Origin: Epithemia pelagica
Lineage: Eukaryota; Bacillariophyta; Bacillariophyceae; Surirellales; Surirellaceae
DNA: 64,000 bases
Assembly (NCBI GenBank): GCA_946965045.2
Contig: OX337228.1
Coordinates: 2,356,001 to 2,420,000, forward strand
Direction: 5' to 3'
The notes below the pieces were generated by a model that did not search any database, had not been told where the DNA came from, and saw nothing but the letters and a program-made list of their open reading frames with translations. Below, one piece after another: positions 47,219 through 56,315 of this stretch. Both the position numbers and the translations under genes were made by a program. Numbering within the stretch: position 1 is the first letter of the stretch; the number at the start of each line of letters is the position of its first letter.

Positions 47219-49801
47219 ATGACAAAGCCATACTCGTGGAAAGAAAGTACCAACGAACAACGACAAAAGGTCAAACTCGAACAAGAGCCACGACGATCGC
47301 AGAATGGGCGAAAACGACGCCTACGACCAGGGCGAGGCCGTCGGCTTTGGAGCTGCAAAGGGACGACCAAGTGTTTAGCCTGTGTTTTGTGGATCTTGAT
47401 TGGTTACATTGGAACGGCCATGGTTTTACCCTCTTTTTGGATGCTATCATCGACAACAACTCCGTTGAAGAGTGGATACCATCTTCATGAGTATGGTGAA
47501 GATGGATCCAAACGGCGCAAGAATACGAATCTTCCACCCGTTGCCACTCTAGAATCACTCTTTATCCCAGAGGATGATCCTCGATTGGCCTGGGATCCAT
47601 TTGCTATTGCCCAGAGACCTTTCCTTCGAAACCCCACCTTGATAAAAAGCAACAAACAACAACAATCCTGGCTCAAAACAAAGAACACGGCTCATCACGA
47701 CTCGTATTACTACCAAACACGAAAACACTTTACGACTTTGCGTAGCTTGTTTCTACAGCGCTATGGAACATTTGCCAGGTCCATGTTGGCGCAATCGGTC
47801 AAGACTGTACATTCTATAACGTCCGACCAGCAAAAACTCGACGATGCATCCTTTTCCATTGCAACCTTTGTCCAGGCTGTAAAAACACACCTAGCAACAA
47901 CAAAGAATCAACCCTTAGATATTGTTGTGGTCGGTAATGGAGCGGCTGCTGGATATGGAAATTATCGATCGCAAGCCTATTCGCACCAGTTCCAACAACT
48001 GCTACATAACATTGTGAATCATCCCCAAGCAACAACTGTAAAGGCCACAAGACCTGTTCATGTCACGAATTTGGCCATGGATCAAAGTACCGAATTCCCT
48101 CACCTCTGGTGTATACCTTCCTTGTTGCAACAACAGCAGCAACAAGCTCAAGAACCCCACATTCTCTCCTCCCGTAGACAATCTTCGAATCGTGGTGCAC
48201 AACAGGTACAGTCGTCTCCTCCCTTCATGGTCGTGTGGGATTATGTAGGAAGTACACCGCCAAGGCTTGAAGCTGTCTTACGCTTCTTGTTACAGTGGGG
48301 AGTACCAGTCGTTGCCGTACGTCTTCCACCCTTTGTGGACCACCAATCCTTTGAAAAAGTCCTTGCTCGGTATTGCCCCCCTCTCTCACCACGTGATGAT
48401 GCAAGACAAGAGCAAGTCAAGATTTCCTCGGACCATCCCACGAATTCGTCAAAGTTGTTCGGAGCCTGCTTGTTGTTGGAACCGGTCCAACAAGTCATCG
48501 AACCCTTTGTCACGGCTCTTGGCAATCAGACGGGGGGTCGTTTGCCCCCGGGCTTGGACGGTTGGTATACCGACTTTGGGACGGGCCGAAAACCATTGAC
48601 TTACCATGAAATGGATCATTTATCTCATCAACGACCTCATTACCTGACAAAGCCACAACATAGTTGGATTGCATGGACCTTGGCCATGCCGTTTTTGTCG
48701 GCGGCTGAATTCTTACTATTGGAAAACCATGAGGATGTGTCCAACCAAGACAAGCATTTGTCCACCTCGACATCTCTAGGACTGGTCCTTCCACCCCCGT
48801 TGCTGTTGGACCAGAAAATGTTGGATCCATTGATTCTAGCGTCATCGTTTGGTACTAATTGGAACTGCTACACTAGCTACGAATACGTTCTTCGAAATGC
48901 CGACATGTCGGAGGGCGTTCGAAGTAACGAGAAGAATAAGCAGCAGGACCCTACATCCATCGCAATGAATATTTCTGGCTCGCTTTCCAGTATAATCGTG
49001 AGTCGTAACATTTTGGGCACGGCCAAGGACTTGTTGCGTCCGAAACTTGCCGTTAAGGAGGATGCCTGGCTCTATGATTTGGATGACAGTACCAAGTTTG
49101 ACAAAAGGCAAATGCAACATCATAAACACCATTTCTCTCCCCAGAAGAACCCAAACAAGGACCACAGCAACTATATTGATGGTGATGGCGCGGCTTTTTA
49201 CGGTATGCCCGATTGGAAAATTGCCTACTACGGTGCTTACCAATCAGGGGTTTTGAAACTACGACTACCTGTTGACTTGTCCACAAAAACAACTGATAAA
49301 AACCGTTTTCCTTCATGGCTTCAGGGGAGACGCACCATTCCCACGAATGAAACACTCGACTACAACGCCACTGATTATATTCAATCCGTGATTCTTTGTC
49401 AATCCGATGCGCCCATGGTCACGTCATCCTTGAAGGCAAGTGGGTGTTCGTGGGTGAACGATGTGCAAATTAGAATCGGCATGGGAAAGAACAAGACAAC
49501 AGCAACAATGATTCCGGCCAAATCACACCCTCTGGATACGTCCTATGACATTGTCATTTCCACACGGGGAGGAACGCGTATCGAACATGTCCAACCGCTT
49601 TGTCGACGAGTGTCGCTGCCTCCCGAGGCGCAACTACAAGTTGACAGAAACATGAATGTTGCGTATCTACCACTAGAAGTAGAAGTGACAAATCCTCGTG
49701 TGTTGTGGCATCCCAAACATTCCGTCCCATGTTCCTTATCACATGTGTTGGTTGAAAACAAGGCACTGTCGAATCACGTTAACTACAAAGGTAGTGATTG
49801 A
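47219..49801 (+). CDS. Type II membrane protein with SGNH-hydrolase-like segment
   Basis: A single exon of 860 residues from ATG 47219; a longer frame begins at a GTG. The cytosolic N-terminus of about 50 residues is very basic. One membrane anchor follows (CLACVLWILIGYIGTAMVLP, near residues 52-75), so the rest should be luminal. The segment LDIVVVGNGAAAGYGNYRSQ followed by QFQQLLHNIV resembles the first block of SGNH/GDSL hydrolases, where Gly-Asn replaces Gly-Asp-Ser. A later HSWIAWTLA is not a convincing catalytic block. The end contains Cys residues and several Asn-X-Ser/Thr sites (NISG, NETL, NATD). It may be a Golgi or plasma-membrane enzyme or a diverged enzyme-like protein. Substrate unknown. 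Confidence 0.65.
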   Translation: MTKPYSWKESTNEQRQKVKLEQEPRRSQNGRKRRLRPGRGRRLWSCKGTTKCLACVLWILIGYIGTAMVLPSFWMLSSTTTPLKSGYHLHEYGEDGSKRRKNTNLPPVATLESLFIPEDDPRLAWDPFAIAQRPFLRNPTLIKSNKQQQSWLKTKNTAHHDSYYYQTRKHFTTLRSLFLQRYGTFARSMLAQSVKTVHSITSDQQKLDDASFSIATFVQAVKTHLATTKNQPLDIVVVGNGAAAGYGNYRSQAYSHQFQQLLHNIVNHPQATTVKATRPVHVTNLAMDQSTEFPHLWCIPSLLQQQQQQAQEPHILSSRRQSSNRGAQQVQSSPPFMVVWDYVGSTPPRLEAVLRFLLQWGVPVVAVRLPPFVDHQSFEKVLARYCPPLSPRDDARQEQVKISSDHPTNSSKLFGACLLLEPVQQVIEPFVTALGNQTGGRLPPGLDGWYTDFGTGRKPLTYHEMDHLSHQRPHYLTKPQHSWIAWTLAMPFLSAAEFLLLENHEDVSNQDKHLSTSTSLGLVLPPPLLLDQKMLDPLILASSFGTNWNCYTSYEYVLRNADMSEGVRSNEKNKQQDPTSIAMNISGSLSSIIVSRNILGTAKDLLRPKLAVKEDAWLYDLDDSTKFDKRQMQHHKHHFSPQKNPNKDHSNYIDGDGAAFYGMPDWKIAYYGAYQSGVLKLRLPVDLSTKTTDKNRFPSWLQGRRTIPTNETLDYNATDYIQSVILCQSDAPMVTSSLKASGCSWVNDVQIRIGMGKNKTTATMIPAKSHPLDTSYDIVISTRGGTRIEHVQPLCRRVSLPPEAQLQVDRNMNVAYLPLEVEVTNPRVLWHPKHSVPCSLSHVLVENKALSNHVNYKGSD

Positions 49802-49871
49802 GCTCAAAGTATGTATCCATGGAAATTTTTTGAAGCAGAGGGTGGGTATTTAATACAAATTCAGCTACTCT

Positions 49872-50719
49872 TCAACTTTCCTCTTCCGTATTCTTCTTAG
49901 CCTCGCGCTCTTGTTCATCGGCTTCGAGTGCTTTTTGACTCATCTCAATTCCAGCAACAATAACTTTGATGTCAAGTGATTGGCCGACCACGACGACTGA
50001 GGCTACCGACTTTGCTTCACGGGGACGATTGTCTTCCGCTCTGGCAAGTCTCCACTCTTTATCGTCTTCGTCTTTTTCCTCCACCGGAACTTCGACCTCC
50101 TCAATAGCATACCCAGCAAACGATTCTTCCGTGCCTTCTAATGCGTAGACAGTAATAGGAAGTGAGGCAGGGGGATCTTTCCGCGGGGCTCGTTCCAAAT
50201 AAGCAAGAATATCCGGAGCGAGTTTTGCGGAGTTCGTTATGACACGAACTGAAGTTCTGGTTCCCGGTACGTGGCCTTCTGGACAGTAAATATGTTCAGA
50301 AAGAGAAATAAGGTCTCTTGAGCGCTGGCTTACTTCGTCAAACGTTTCAAACGACAAGTCCCCTGATCCTGCTTCCGGCATCTTGGACGCAGCTGCCGGT
50401 TTTACCTGTGACACAAGAGGTAAGAAATCACTAACGGGGTCGAAAGGCAAATCATGAAGGTATCTCAACGACCTACCGACAAAGGCATCTTCTTTGGTAA
50501 GGACAGACCCGCCACTTTGAGATCTAAAGTTTTCGAGATTCGAAAAGCCGACCTACGTAGAGGAGTCACCCCATCGGAGTTGAGACACCAATTGAAATGG
50601 TAGACACATCCCGGACTTTCGTTTGGAAAAGGGATCGTTTGGCCGACACGCTTCAAACTGTCGGGAATATCAGGTTGAGCACCGGCCGTGGCTTTGTCAT
50701 GACACAGAAACAGGCGCAT
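49872..50719 (-). CDS. Conserved-looking protein of unknown function
   Basis: Two exons, 50477-50719 and 49872-50405 (intron 71 bp, GTAGGT donor, TGTCACAG acceptor), 258 residues. The join reads KKMPLS-VKPAAASK. The first exon starts MRLFLCHDKATAGAQPDIPD and contains VYHFNWCLNSDGVTPLRRSA. The second has an acidic loop (VPVEEKDEDDKEW) followed by SVASVVVVGQSLDIKVIVAG and a charged C-terminal helix. I do not recognise a family. No signal or membrane segment is evident. It is divergent to the next gene with a 393-bp spacer. The joined frame is supported by splice signals, not by homology. Confidence 0.6.
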
Positions 50720-51112
50720 ACATCCAAGTCAGAGAAACATAGTTTTCATTGTGTTTGATGTTTCGCGCTGTGGGAGCGAATCACTTACAAAAACTTCGTG
50801 TTGCGGCGGAGAAGGTCTTCGTCGTGTGCGAAACTCCATTCCGTGAGAGTAAACGAGTTAGGTACGGCGAAAAGACACGGCAACTCATGGGTTCAATGGA
50901 CTTGGCAAGAGGAATCTTTATGCAGGTACTTGCCGTTCGCTTGGTCGGCGATTTGCATGGCCTTTCAAGCTTGTGGCGGCCGCATCACGGATCTTGTCCG
51001 CCCCACCAGCGTTTCTACGTACTATAACGTCCATGCGGTGCCCCCCCCCAATTTTCTCGGCCGATTTCCGTCGCTCCCCCCTACTTGCACAAAGCCCGCG
51101 GATCGCTTGACC
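50720..51112. promoter_or_regulatory. divergent promoter region with C9 run
   Basis: The 393 bp between the unknown gene (-) and the MED8-like gene (+) carries a run of nine C at 51041-51049. The plus-strand frame extends upstream to 50798 but is probably not translated from there. Confidence 0.4.
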
Positions 51113-51547
51113 ATGGCGACGAGAGGCCGTAGCACTGAACATTTGGCAAGTCATACACGACAAGCCACAATCTTGCGTAAAAATTTATTAGAATGGGATC
51201 GAACGCTCAAGACGACGGGAGAGGAATGGCCAAAAACTTTAGGTCGCTTTAACGCAGCTTTGAATCAAACTGTGAATCTGGATCGCAGCATCGACGATAT
51301 GATGGAGCACTTTGTCTACGTTCCACAAAAGGCCACTGCGAATGCACAGGACGTTCCGTTCTTTCTATCCACGCGCTTGGAAACCGTTCCTGACAATGGT
51401 GACAGCGACATTCTAGCATCCGAGGAATCATCCACCATTACTGAACCAATGAAAGGAGTTGCTGATCCGATACAACACTTGGCAAGGTATGAAAAACATG
51501 CGGCCGATGTAGCAGCTGAGTATGAACAAAATATGGTTCGATTTTGA
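51113..51547 (+). CDS. Small protein, possible Mediator subunit 8
   Basis: 144 residues from ATG 51113 (context GACCATGG). The layout is a helical coil LRKNLLEWDRTLKTTGEEWP, then KTLGRFNAALNQTVNLDRSI, then a segment VYVPQKATANAQDVPFFLSTRLE. This resembles MED8, in which a helix with Trp-Pro and a Phe-containing second helix is followed by an extended segment with a conserved Pro-Leu-Leu-Leu-Ser type motif. The match is by pattern and could be chance. MED8 belongs to the head module of Mediator, which connects activators to RNA polymerase II. No DNA-binding motif is seen. The C-terminus ends AAEYEQNMVRF, a helix. Confidence 0.5.
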   Translation: MATRGRSTEHLASHTRQATILRKNLLEWDRTLKTTGEEWPKTLGRFNAALNQTVNLDRSIDDMMEHFVYVPQKATANAQDVPFFLSTRLETVPDNGDSDILASEESSTITEPMKGVADPIQHLARYEKHAADVAAEYEQNMVRF

Positions 51548-51818
51548 AAGTCCAGTAAGGTTCGTATACCCAGTTACAGGTTTTTCGTCTTTTCTTCGAC
51601 GACGAGACAGGTACGTGTAGCTATCGGATGCAGCTCTGCCGTTCGGAAAAGGCGTATGGTGCAACTCCTTGAAAGCAGTGAGACCACATTGACCATGGAC
51701 TGTTAGTGGGTGCCGCCCCTCCCTAGAGTTTTACTTGCTACTGTCAGATAGATGGTAAATAAATGCCATTAATAACCTATTGATGCACGATATTCACTTC
51801 TATGCCATATAATTAAAT

Positions 51819-53900
51819 TTACTGTCGATTGACGAGACCTCTGGCCATGAGTTGACTCATGGTCGTTTGATCCTCGTCACCTTTCGGTCGTGCCATGTTG
51901 TCGGTAAGATTGAGGACATGAAGCATGTCACCACTGGCAACAGCAATTCTCCTTCCGTCAGCTGACCACTGAAGCTTGTTGAGTCCGCGTTGAGCTTCGC
52001 TGGGTTCCACCACAATGCCTTCTTTTCCAGTCAGGGGTTCTTCCATTGACGAAGCGATATTCCAAAACCCAACTGTCCCGTTACTGGAAGCTGTGGCAAA
52101 CAATGACGGATGAACAGGGCTCCATTTTACGTCGCACATGTAGTCATATGAGTGACTCACAAAACTCATCAATGGTATATCGCTGTACGATGGGGACCAC
52201 AGCTTCACGGTCCAATCCACACCGGATGTCAACACCAAGCCTCCACTGCCACGAAGAAAGCCTTTGGAGAGGCCAGCAGTACGGAGAGACGAGCCAGACT
52301 TTAGTACTTTCGTCGAAATCGAAGTGACCATACCATAGTGACCGAGGCTCTCTCCTTCTTTGTCTGTAGCGTCCAGCTTTCGGAGATGCTTCCTGGACGA
52401 ACGCTGGCCTTCTGAGGTACTGATAGAATGCAGAAGACCATGCTCGTCACCCAATAGCAGCGTCTCAGATTCAGGGGCGACTCCAAAACACGAAACGCTT
52501 TCGCCTACCTGGATAGATTCAACAGGCTCCCTAAGGTTTCCGAGTGACCAATAGTTTACACGTCCGTCAGTCGAAGCTGTTACCAATCCCAACTTCAAAA
52601 AAAAAGCCATGTGAGATTCAGCGACAGAATAAAAAGCAATGACAGAACTTCGCGAAACATTGTCCAAACTTACACCTCCTTCAATGACCTCCATGGAACA
52701 TATGGGATGAGTATGCGATTTGGCTGAAGCACCCAGAACAGTCGTTAGCGCGGACTTCTGTACTGGCAATCGTCCCCCACGGACATCCCATACTACCAGT
52801 TGTCCCGACTCGCATCCTCCTAATACCAAAGTTGATTCCGAAGGATGAAACCGCCCTGTTGTAGCAGGGCTACCACATGTGAAAACATGTTCTGGTCGTT
52901 CTGGCATAGACAAACTCCAAACAACAGCCAAGCCGTCGGATTGAACTTCTCCACTGCGTGGTGTCAATGAGGACGACAAGGTATCATTGGGAGCAATTGC
53001 CTGAACAGCTGCCGATCCCTTTGCCAAGGGTGATGCAGATCCAGTCGAGTTTGGTACATGATATGTAGAGAGAAAAAGTTCTCTGTGCAGAGGTGACCAC
53101 GCAATATCGGTAATATCTCGGGATGCGGTCCATTTTTTACATTCGTACACTTGCCGAGACGAAATGAAACGACTAACATCGGAATCCTTGGCATCCCTTG
53201 TTCTGTCCAGTTCACTGTCCGCTTCTCCAACGTAATCAGACAACAAATCCTTGAGTATAGGGGTGCCCATAACCCGTTCAACTTTTTTAGATGCGGTTGC
53301 GATAAATGATGTGAAAGGAGCTTCAGTAACTTCTTTTTCCACCTCTTCACCGGTTAGAATTTTTGGTATTTTTGTTTCCTCTTCCAATTCTCCACTCATT
53401 TCTGCTTCTTCCGCCGCTTCTTCCGGTGGTTCTTCTAGTGCAGGTCCATCTTCATCGACCTTTTGCTCAGGGAAGTCATCATCCTCTGTCTGAGTCCCAA
53501 TGGCAAAGGTTTCCACTTTTGTCAAAGCAGGGGCTGGGGCAGGTTGAGCAGCGACAGCGTTTATCATCTCAGAACTGCCGTCGGCGAGCCGTATATCATT
53601 GTTTTGAGCGTCCACGGCCTCGTTCGTCTCACTGACTTGATTCCCATCCGCCCCCGTGATTGAAGATTCTCGGTTTTCTCTCTGTGCAGCCAATTCACTC
53701 CGTGCTTCCGCAGCCGTAGCTGCAACGCTTGGTTGGCTTAACAATCCATCAATGTATTCATCGAGATTGGCCGAAGCCCGCGATCGTACAGTGGCTGTGT
53801 CCTCTCTTCGATTGGCCCTTCTCCTCCGCAGCTCATCCAACTTTTGCCTCTTTTTCTCAAGCTCAGCTGCTCGTTGAGCCCGAGAAGCAGAGTCGGCCAT
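51819..53900 (-). CDS. Cytoplasmic dynein intermediate chain
   Basis: Two exons, 52674-53900 and 51819-52592, 666 residues. The 81-bp in-frame intron (52593-52673) has a GTAAGT donor and a TTTGAAG acceptor. Left unspliced, it adds 27 residues inside a WD repeat; spliced, the sequence reads EVIEGG-LGLVTASTDGRV. The start is ATG 53900; the longer frame begins at a TTG. The N-terminal coil (RAAELEKKRQKLDELRRRRA), followed by VETFAIGTQTEDD near an acidic linker, matches the dynein intermediate chain. WD repeats follow, with ITDIAWSPLHRELFLSTYH, ADGLAVVWSLSMPERPEHVF-type and SGVDWTVKLWSPSYSDIPL. It carries dynein light chains and binds dynactin through the N-terminus. Confidence 0.9.
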   Translation of the reverse strand: MADSASRAQRAAELEKKRQKLDELRRRRANRREDTATVRSRASANLDEYIDGLLSQPSVAATAAEARSELAAQRENRESSITGADGNQVSETNEAVDAQNNDIRLADGSSEMINAVAAQPAPAPALTKVETFAIGTQTEDDDFPEQKVDEDGPALEEPPEEAAEEAEMSGELEEETKIPKILTGEEVEKEVTEAPFTSFIATASKKVERVMGTPILKDLLSDYVGEADSELDRTRDAKDSDVSRFISSRQVYECKKWTASRDITDIAWSPLHRELFLSTYHVPNSTGSASPLAKGSAAVQAIAPNDTLSSSLTPRSGEVQSDGLAVVWSLSMPERPEHVFTCGSPATTGRFHPSESTLVLGGCESGQLVVWDVRGGRLPVQKSALTTVLGASAKSHTHPICSMEVIEGGVSLDNVSRSSVIAFYSVAESHMAFFLKLGLVTASTDGRVNYWSLGNLREPVESIQVGESVSCFGVAPESETLLLGDEHGLLHSISTSEGQRSSRKHLRKLDATDKEGESLGHYGMVTSISTKVLKSGSSLRTAGLSKGFLRGSGGLVLTSGVDWTVKLWSPSYSDIPLMSFVSHSYDYMCDVKWSPVHPSLFATASSNGTVGFWNIASSMEEPLTGKEGIVVEPSEAQRGLNKLQWSADGRRIAVASGDMLHVLNLTDNMARPKGDEDQTTMSQLMARGLVNRQ

Positions 53901-54066
53901 GATCCAACGTCCCAAATGACTGGACTACAAGTTGAAAGATTTGCACCAGACAGTTGGCGCCCAAGATCGACTTTGGATTTGGGGATTGGGGATTATTGCA
54001 CAAACTGCAATTTTGGTGTGGTGTTCTTGGCTCCACAAGCTACCTTTGCTACTAGGTGAGCATCAC

Positions 54067-54098
54067 CTAGCTAGCTAGCTAGCTAGCTAGCTAGCTAG
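54067..54098. repeat. (CTAG)8 microsatellite
   Basis: Eight exact CTAG units. The whole run is its own reverse complement and can fold back on itself. Confidence 0.95.
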
Positions 54099-54122
54099 AG
54101 AGGCTTGTAGTGGGACCCTCCT

Positions 54123-54341
54123 ATTTGGGACGTTGCTGAAGCTCAAATCGACGAAAGACGTTCTTCATGTCAGCATATTATACAGATTTATGTTCTAATG
54201 ACTTGATACGGGAAGAATGTGACAAGACCACAAAATGACGAAAGAGGGACGTAGAAATGGTCGACACCGAGTTGGCAAAATTGGTCCACTGAATGGAAAC
54301 TACTCCTACATGTAGGGTCCGTCGCTGTCTGAATTTGGAAG
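54123..54341 (+). repeat. Direct repeat copy A
   Basis: It shares with 54489-54723 the blocks ATTTGGGACGTTGCTGAAGC, AGCATATTATA, GATTTATGTTCTAA, CGAGTTGGCAAAATTGGTCC and GGTCCGTCGC in the same order. The pairing is imperfect, with several indels. Identity looks like about three quarters by eye. Confidence 0.8.
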
Positions 54342-54488
54342 ATGAAAAGCCACCTCTGAAAGGGAGTGTTTCGGAGTATGAGTGTGTTCTGACTTGAAAG
54401 ACACCGGCTCTCTTCTGTAGCAAAGTTTAATTTCCGACTTTTAGTTGCCCTACAAAAATCGTTGACCAACCAAAAACTCGCATTCGGG

Positions 54489-54723
54489 ATTTGGGACGTT
54501 GCTGAAGCTCACATAGATGAAAGACGCAATAGGTGCAATACCTTCTTTATGTAAGCATATTATAGAGATTTATGTTCTAAGACTTCATACAGGAATATGA
54601 CACGATCAAAAAATGATGAAAAAAGCACATAGCTTGTACCTTCAAATGGGAGACATCGAGTTGGCAAAATTGGTCCATCGAGAATGGCAACTAGGCGCTG
54701 GTCCGTCGCCGCCTGAATGGAAA
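54489..54723 (+). repeat. Direct repeat copy B
   Basis: The second copy of the repeat described at 54123-54341. It lies immediately downstream (3') of the U-box gene, in its probable 3' UTR. Confidence 0.8.
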
Positions 54724-54729
54724 GGTTGT

Positions 54730-55245
54730 TCAATGGGTAGATGTTGTTGTGCGTCTTTGGCCTGACTGCTCCCTGTTGGACCTGTTCCGACGGTGGGACG
54801 AAGTTACCTCCGCAGAAGCATCAACTCGTTCTTCTTCTGACCGGGATGACGACCCAGACTGCATGCAGGCAAATTGCTCCATGACATCTGCAGACACTTT
54901 ACAAAGAAACACTCCATTGCCGTTTTCGTGCCAGTCGTCGTCGTCATCATCATCATCGTCGTCCATGTCGGAAAGAAATTCGGTATCACTGTCTGTCATT
55001 CCTCCTTCCAGTATCCGTTGCTCTCGCCAAGCAAGGATCTCGCTCTTGAGGGCATGATTAGACACAAGTTGAGTAATATCCATTTGTTCTCGTGTCAGTG
55101 GAGACGTGTTGTGGATCGTCAACCATGTTAAAATGGCGGATTTCTCATAGGAATGGCCTTCTCTGGTCATTAGAGGGTCTTCCATAATGTTCAAGGTGAG
55201 CGGACAGAAGAACTTGGCGGGAATCTTTTCTTTGGACGAACTCAT
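54730..55245 (-). CDS. U-box domain protein, probable E3 ubiquitin ligase
   Basis: A single exon of 171 residues. The U-box (about 10-75) reads IPAKFFCPLTLNIMEDPLMT, REGHSYEKSAILTWL, SPLTREQM, NHALKSEILAW. This is the RING-like fold without zinc ligands that binds E2 enzymes. A run of ten aspartates follows at about 94-103 and the C-terminal 60 residues are Ser/Arg/Thr-rich and disordered. No substrate-binding repeat (WD, ARM, TPR) is attached, so partners are unknown. The protein could be a minimal E3 or depend on the acidic tail for binding. The ATG at 55245 directly precedes the U-box. Confidence 0.88.
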   Translation of the reverse strand: MSSSKEKIPAKFFCPLTLNIMEDPLMTREGHSYEKSAILTWLTIHNTSPLTREQMDITQLVSNHALKSEILAWREQRILEGGMTDSDTEFLSDMDDDDDDDDDDWHENGNGVFLCKVSADVMEQFACMQSGSSSRSEEERVDASAEVTSSHRRNRSNREQSGQRRTTTSTH

Positions 55246-56315
55246 GCTGCAATGAACACTGGTCGACTTCGATGTCGTTGGAAACTATGCTACCTTTCGA
55301 AACCCTCACCGACAAACTTGAATTCTCATTTGTACGCCCATCTGAAATCTCTGAAATATCGACAATCGATGCCACATCCGCCCACCGACCGGAAGATCCA
55401 AGAATTCCTGATCGGCATTGGCACTTTGTATACAGGCTTGGTTGAAGGAGTTCCACGTTTCGGTCGCTTGCACGTGGAAAGCGTTGCGACGTCAGATTGT
55501 TTTTGATCCGCTTTGTTATTTTGGGATCTCCCACGATGGGGATTTCTTTTGAGCGACTGAAAGAAGTTTTGGGGGGTGTTGGGGGCTCATGACTGATGAT
55601 GTCTTGGTATCTGAAATGGCGTGACGTTTTCCATCCCATTGCTCTGCGGCTCTGAAAAAAGATGGCATCCGATGATGTTGACATGAAAAGGTGAGAAATC
55701 ATGTGTCTTGTGTTAAGCCATTGTCCTGCAGGATACCGGGGCTGTTCGCTTTGGGGTCCCTAGAAAACAAGCTCATTCTACCATCTTCTTGCCCCTGCAG
55801 AGTTGCTCGCTGGCAATCTTGCGAACCATTGACAGTCCAATAGATCTTGCGACATTTCAAGTGCCGTCCTAGTTCTGCCGCACATGACGTTGACAACCTC
55901 TTCAGTGCGTTTTTGACCGTGCTGGCCAACAAAAGCATGCGATTTAGTATTATCCGATAAACAGGGGACAGATTCTGTTGACTGAAACTTCCTGGACAAA
56001 AGTGGTTTCCCACTTGCACTACAGAACACAGAACACCATAAGTAACTAGGATGCACGAATCGTTTGTCACAATACAGGATACGATGCAGGAAACTTTTCT
56101 GCATCTCTAATTCGGTCTTTTTGTAACCCAGAGAGACGCTAGAACAATACATGTTGCCTTAAACCGATTCGGATTGAGGCCAGAGTCCTATTGGCCAGAG
56201 GGAACCGTTTAGAACAACGGGTTTGGGAGGGAGCATAGAAGTCAACGTGGCGAATCCTTTTCTCGTGAAAGTAGACTCTACCCAGAAAAGTGGGCCTTGA
56301 ACTCAACAGTCAGTC
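55246..56315. other. intergenic region
   Basis: This 1.07-kb region has several overlapping minus-strand ORFs (55145-55702, 55699-56070, 55778-56152). None shows recognisable motifs, and one overlaps the U-box gene in another frame. No RNA gene is seen. It includes the U-box promoter. Confidence 0.4.

Larger units (their letters stand above)
53901..54729. other. intergenic region with CTAG repeat and long direct repeats
   Basis: This 829-bp region holds the dynein promoter, a (CTAG)8 microsatellite and two imperfect direct repeats of about 220-235 bp. The second copy ends next to the U-box stop codon. No ORF of note. Confidence 0.5.

Noticed and set aside
55145-55702. Minus-strand ORF of 185 codons overlapping the U-box gene
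   Set aside because: It uses a different frame from the well-supported U-box protein, and its sequence has no known motif.
55699-56152. Two overlapping minus-strand ORFs between the U-box and METTL24-like genes
   Set aside because: They are short, overlapping in different frames and lack motifs. I found no splice pattern linking them to a neighbour.
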